Below are positions 60,479 through 64,000 of a DNA stretch of 64,000 nucleotides, in pieces. This stretch comes from JANQEU01 sp965601455 (GTDB lineage Bacteria; Bacteroidota; Bacteroidia; Cytophagales; Cyclobacteriaceae). The notes below the pieces were generated by a model. That model worked only from the letters and a program-made list of their open reading frames with translations, was not told where the DNA came from and did no database searches. The DNA is taken from the NCBI GenBank assembly GCA_965601455.1, contig OZ271831.1:186001-250000 (forward strand). Direction: 5' to 3'. The translations under genes were made by a program, and so were the position numbers. Position 1 is the first letter of the stretch; the number at the start of each line of letters is the position of its first letter.

Positions 60479-63271
60479 TCAGTTTAGTTCATTGGCACGA
60501 TAGTCCTCCATGAATGACCATATCTCTCCAAGGAGATAATAGTAACTCCATAAGTACATCTCTTTATACATGTTCGCATAGATGCATGACAAGTCCTCAG
60601 AACATTGAAATTCGTCTGTACGGATCATTACACTGATCGCTGAGTAGTAAGCTAGTTGCTGATGAATTTGAGATTCCCAGTAATTCACCCTGTTGGATAT
60701 ATCTGGTATGGAATTGGCATCAAGAGCGTTTTTGAGGAAGTTTTCCACAAGGGTTTGTGAAATTAAGGGCTGATCCGAGAGATATATTACTGGTAGTATC
60801 AAGCTATTTATTACTGCCGATGTAGCATGACCTTTTTCCAGAGAGAGTTTATTCGACTTGGATAAAACTTCCCTTGAGGGTTGTGCTATTAATCGATTGA
60901 GTTGATCGTAGTGGATTTGTTTGCCATTTCTGATAGAGATAGAATGGTTAATTGCTGTCTCAGGTGACCGAGGATCTTTATTAGCGAGTATCAATTCAAT
61001 CCATTTACTCTCATTGTCATCAGGTAAATCAAGGCTATTGGTCCATGGAATCATATCCTCCAGGGGAAATCTGGTGGCATTAAATCTATTGGCAATTGTT
61101 AGCAAACTTGAGGAAGGAGTGTCGATAGTTTCTTCAATTGTATTTGATAGTTTTTGAACCTCCAGTGAAAACCTATCACCTGTATAATTTGAAGTGTTCT
61201 TAACGAAGTCATCAAAGGTTTCCACACCAGATGCAATTAGTTCTGTCGTATCAAAGTTTGCCATGGTTGATAAGGAAGAAGAAAGAGATTTAGTAAAAAG
61301 GAAGCCAAAGGTTTCTCCGTTAGAAATCAGATTTTCGGAGATTCTTTCTACCGCCTTCTCTTCCATATATTCCCAGGCCATTTGAAGAAGGTATTGATAA
61401 CTGGCTGTGTAGAGTTCGTGGTAAGCATTGATTAACAAACAATCCACTTCCATACATCTGTAAGAATCGGCTGTCGAGAATACGTGTGGGAATACTTTTA
61501 AAAGAATCCGAAATTGGAGATTTACCCATCGATTTAACTCGTTTTCAAGATCGTCGGGAGTGTTGCCCAAAACAGAAGATATTAGATGTCGAATTGCCTC
61601 TTTCTGCTTTTTGATTAGCACTGGCTTTTGAAGCGCAGGCAGAATGAGCCCTGCCAATACAATCTCTTCATTGTAGCCCTGGTCAATAAGTTCAATGATC
61701 ACTTGACGAGTGATCTGGTCATCACCTGATTGGACCCTCTCGACGTCCAGGTTTTCTAGTACAAATATTGATTTTCTCTCATCGTACGTGGCATTATGAA
61801 GACTATCAGTTGAGTGAGTAAAGGTTTGGATTGTTTTGTCAGCCAAAACAACCTGGCTTCTTCCTTCTATAGATCTAATTGAATCGAGAAGGTGCGCTAG
61901 TGTGGGTTCATAACTTGCATTAAGATCTGGGTATTTTGTGTGGACTGATCCAACCTGCTTTAGGATTGAATTGATCCGGGATTCTGGATTATGAAATGAG
62001 CCATTTATCCCAAATGAGGAAAACAGTTGTATCGCCGTGGGAAGAATTTGGGATTCAATGGACCGAATGAATTTTGATTTATCACTGGTGCGGGAAGAGT
62101 CAATAATCTGGTTATTACTCATAATTGTATTAAAAGTTTCCTCAACTGCTTGACTATATAAGTCACTTAGTGATTTACCTGTTTCCAACAATAATCTTGT
62201 TTTTAATGGGATTTCGGAATAAGCATCCCAGGAATAATCTAGAATTGAATAAATGACGGCAGTAAACATCGAATGATACATGCTAACCACCGCATCCGAA
62301 AAACTGGTGAAAGCTGGAAAATCTTCATTGGGAATGATTCCAGCCAACATGGCATAAAAAGTTATTTCATAGAGTTGTAAGGTGAGGTCATTACTCCTAT
62401 TTCCAAACAGAGAATTATTACTGGTACTGCCTCTTATAATGTCCCTCCCTTGGTCCCCTATTAAAACGTCATTGCCTCCAGCAATAGAATGAACAACGCT
62501 ATCTATGGCTTGAGAAACCATTTCAAGATCCATATTTTTGATGGCAGGGATATAGAAGGATAGCAGAATTGCTTCCTCTTCATAGCCTTTTATCAGAAGT
62601 TCTCTGATCGTGTTTTTCCACAATACTTCGTCTTTGATGAAGGCAGGTATTAGTTCTTTAATTTGATCATCAAAGACGTTCCTGGTTCTGTTAATATCTA
62701 TGGTTAGGGATCCTGTCGAAAGCTGATCTGATAGCAAACCTGCATCACCTATCGATATAAGATCCGACCAACTACTGTGATCAGTATCCTGGCCTTGCGT
62801 TTGTTGATCTATACCCGATTTGAGATCATCGAGAAAGCTAGATTCATTATTCAACGCAACCCCGAACTGTTTAAAATTATTAGATCCCTGCATTCTTCGT
62901 TTGCCTTCTCGAATGGAGTCACCAAGCGTCTGCGACAGATTAATCAGATTGCCATCAAAAACCTCCTCCATTCTCAATGACAATTGATCTCTCAAATTTG
63001 ATTCCTCCATAACTTCATTTAGAGAAGTCTTGAGTTGCTCATCGTTGATGATGGTTGTAAGTAGTTGATCAAGACTATTTGAGAAAATTACGTGATAATC
63101 TTCACCAAGAATGGAGAAGTTTTCTTTCAAGACTTCCACTTCGGCAAGGATATGAAAGTCATTGATTGGTGTTTTATCGGTAGCCGGTTCGGGCTCATCA
63201 TCATTGCAAGAGTGGAGTAGAATCGAGGAAGCCAATAAAAATAGGAAGAGTAAAAATTTATGATTCTTCAT
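60479..63271 (-). CDS. Large lipoprotein of unknown function with three internal repeats
   Basis: A 930-residue protein from the ATG at 63271, which opens a signal with lipobox L-L-H-S-C. The frame extends 16 codons upstream. I recognise no family. The mature protein is almost wholly helical in appearance, with three related units at about residues 215-355, 520-640 and 805-930. Each has the order: L-I-x-P-A/V-I or I-L-P-A, a long helix, a Trp- and Gln-rich helix, then Y-x-x-L/M-Y-x-x-S/W-Y-x-Y-L-L followed by W-x-F/Y-M-E. Units 2 and 3 carry a close Cys pair (C-M-E-V-D-C and C-S-E-D-L-S-C); unit 1 lacks it. The gene has its own upstream gap. Confidence 0.75.
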   Translation of the reverse strand: MKNHKFLLFLFLLASSILLHSCNDDEPEPATDKTPINDFHILAEVEVLKENFSILGEDYHVIFSNSLDQLLTTIINDEQLKTSLNEVMEESNLRDQLSLRMEEVFDGNLINLSQTLGDSIREGKRRMQGSNNFKQFGVALNNESSFLDDLKSGIDQQTQGQDTDHSSWSDLISIGDAGLLSDQLSTGSLTIDINRTRNVFDDQIKELIPAFIKDEVLWKNTIRELLIKGYEEEAILLSFYIPAIKNMDLEMVSQAIDSVVHSIAGGNDVLIGDQGRDIIRGSTSNNSLFGNRSNDLTLQLYEITFYAMLAGIIPNEDFPAFTSFSDAVVSMYHSMFTAVIYSILDYSWDAYSEIPLKTRLLLETGKSLSDLYSQAVEETFNTIMSNNQIIDSSRTSDKSKFIRSIESQILPTAIQLFSSFGINGSFHNPESRINSILKQVGSVHTKYPDLNASYEPTLAHLLDSIRSIEGRSQVVLADKTIQTFTHSTDSLHNATYDERKSIFVLENLDVERVQSGDDQITRQVIIELIDQGYNEEIVLAGLILPALQKPVLIKKQKEAIRHLISSVLGNTPDDLENELNRWVNLQFRILLKVFPHVFSTADSYRCMEVDCLLINAYHELYTASYQYLLQMAWEYMEEKAVERISENLISNGETFGFLFTKSLSSSLSTMANFDTTELIASGVETFDDFVKNTSNYTGDRFSLEVQKLSNTIEETIDTPSSSLLTIANRFNATRFPLEDMIPWTNSLDLPDDNESKWIELILANKDPRSPETAINHSISIRNGKQIHYDQLNRLIAQPSREVLSKSNKLSLEKGHATSAVINSLILPVIYLSDQPLISQTLVENFLKNALDANSIPDISNRVNYWESQIHQQLAYYSAISVMIRTDEFQCSEDLSCIYANMYKEMYLWSYYYLLGEIWSFMEDYRANELN

Positions 63272-63470
63272 AGCTGTTCTTTCGACGGTTAATAATGATT
63301 TGTAGATCATTTTATACACGTGTTAAATACAGCCTTATTTTGGGAAGAAACCCGTTATTCCATGGAGTAGACGGTTTGTAGATGATTATGATTCAGTTTT
63401 TTGTCAATATAGAATCAGAACTGAAATTAGAATAATGGTGGCCACGTTATCACCTACTAAGAAATAGGAT

Positions 63471-64000
63471 TTACTTAGAAGCTTTATTGAACTCTACTCT
63501 AGCCAATAATGCAAATCGTCGATTAAGAAAATAGATGCCGGTAATCATCATTGTGATCTCCGCACATAGCAATCCAAAGATTAGGCCTTTGATCATGTAC
63601 AATTGCACGAGGAATGGCGATGTCAGTAAAAGAACAACCAATGCTGATCCTGTTAGAAAGAAGAATTCTTTTTTCATATCAAATGAAACAATCAACAGGC
63701 TTATGGGGAGGTTTAGAAACAGGGCAAACGGAATTGCTGTTAGAAATAAGATAAGTGGCTGAACTTCATCTACATTTATTTCCGCAGAGAGCATCTGGAA
63801 TATTTCCGTCCCAAAAAGGAAAAAGACAATCATAAATGGTAGGAGAACAAGGAACAGGCGGCCGAATGTGGTGACAATAAATTGTTGAACTTTCACTGTT
63901 CTCTCTTTTATTATCTGGCAAAGAGTAGGATAAATCGCACGAAACAGCATACTGTACGAGTTTGCGATTAAGATGACTATTTTGTCTACAACTCCATAAA
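63471..64000 (-). CDS. Polysaccharide flippase (Wzx/MATE-like), C-terminal part (runs off the window)
   Basis: An open minus-strand frame from the window edge to the stop at 63471 gives about 176 residues. It has five hydrophobic segments and a basic tail. The arrangement (L-F-R-A-I-Y-P-T-L, then paired helices, then L-F-G-T-E-I-F) resembles the C-terminal half of O-antigen or exopolysaccharide flippases of the MOP superfamily. An internal Met at 63950 is unlikely to be the start, since the frame continues in coding style upstream. The partial view limits confidence. Confidence 0.65.
   Translation of the reverse strand, partial: YGVVDKIVILIANSYSMLFRAIYPTLCQIIKERTVKVQQFIVTTFGRLFLVLLPFMIVFFLFGTEIFQMLSAEINVDEVQPLILFLTAIPFALFLNLPISLLIVSFDMKKEFFFLTGSALVVLLLTSPFLVQLYMIKGLIFGLLCAEITMMITGIYFLNRRFALLARVEFNKASK

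Overview
The window looks like a chromosomal segment of a marine-type Bacteroidota, probably order Cytophagales. This rests on three proteins with the C-terminal type A sorting domain of the type IX secretion system (T9SS), many LxxC lipoproteins, GloVer and MBG repeats, a DUF6702 protein, a Lacal_2735-type small protein, weak or absent Shine-Dalgarno sequences, and several TTG/GTG starts. Species cannot be named from sequence alone. I see no rRNA, tRNA, CRISPR, insertion sequence or prophage.

Layout. 1-2.2 kb: hemJ and an SCO1/SenC lipoprotein (partial) diverge from a Crp/Fnr regulator across a palindrome. 1.5-6.1 kb: a minus-strand run with a Dpm1-like GT2, a processive-type GT2, a GT87 membrane mannosyltransferase-like enzyme, a rhodanese lipoprotein and a TIGR04282-type enzyme. 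This looks like polyprenyl-phosphate-sugar synthesis and use at the membrane. 6.1-13.8 kb: an M23 peptidase, an exported M20D amidohydrolase, a Tat-type PLP enzyme, a group II decarboxylase and a MacB/FtsX permease. 13.8-21.5 kb: a GloVer/MBG T9SS substrate overlapping an FdhF/YdeP molybdoenzyme, a vWA lipoprotein and a CoA-binding protein. 21.5-28.9 kb: an ABC1 kinase with a TetR regulator, an M1 peptidase, DUF6702, a pirin and a voltage-gated cation channel. 29-37 kb: an exported sulfatase with a BNR/sortilin-type propeller protein, then a PQQ dehydrogenase with an inserted cytochrome c domain plus a CopD-like membrane protein and a lipoprotein. 37-41 kb: cysE-cysM, a cupin, and an AhpD-like protein with an AraC regulator.

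The most striking region is 41.1-56.1 kb. A 1310-residue protein made of two tandem TPR + GT41 (O-GlcNAc transferase/SPINDLY/HMW1C-like) modules lies directly upstream of two giant T9SS substrates (1786 and 1808 residues). Both giants start with the same strongly basic N-terminal extension of about 67 residues before an otherwise ordinary Sec signal. A cytoplasmic GT41 enzyme, giant surface proteins and long pre-signal sequences together recall HMW1C/HMW1 and the serine-rich-repeat adhesin systems. I propose, as inference, a dedicated cytoplasmic glycosylation-and-export system for giant T9SS adhesins.

56.1-58.8 kb is a molybdate operon, modA-(di-Mop)-modB-modC. It may feed the YdeP-type enzyme at 17 kb. 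The right end holds a photolyase with a Lacal_2735 small protein, a 930-residue lipoprotein of unknown function with three internal repeats, and the C-terminal part of a polysaccharide flippase.
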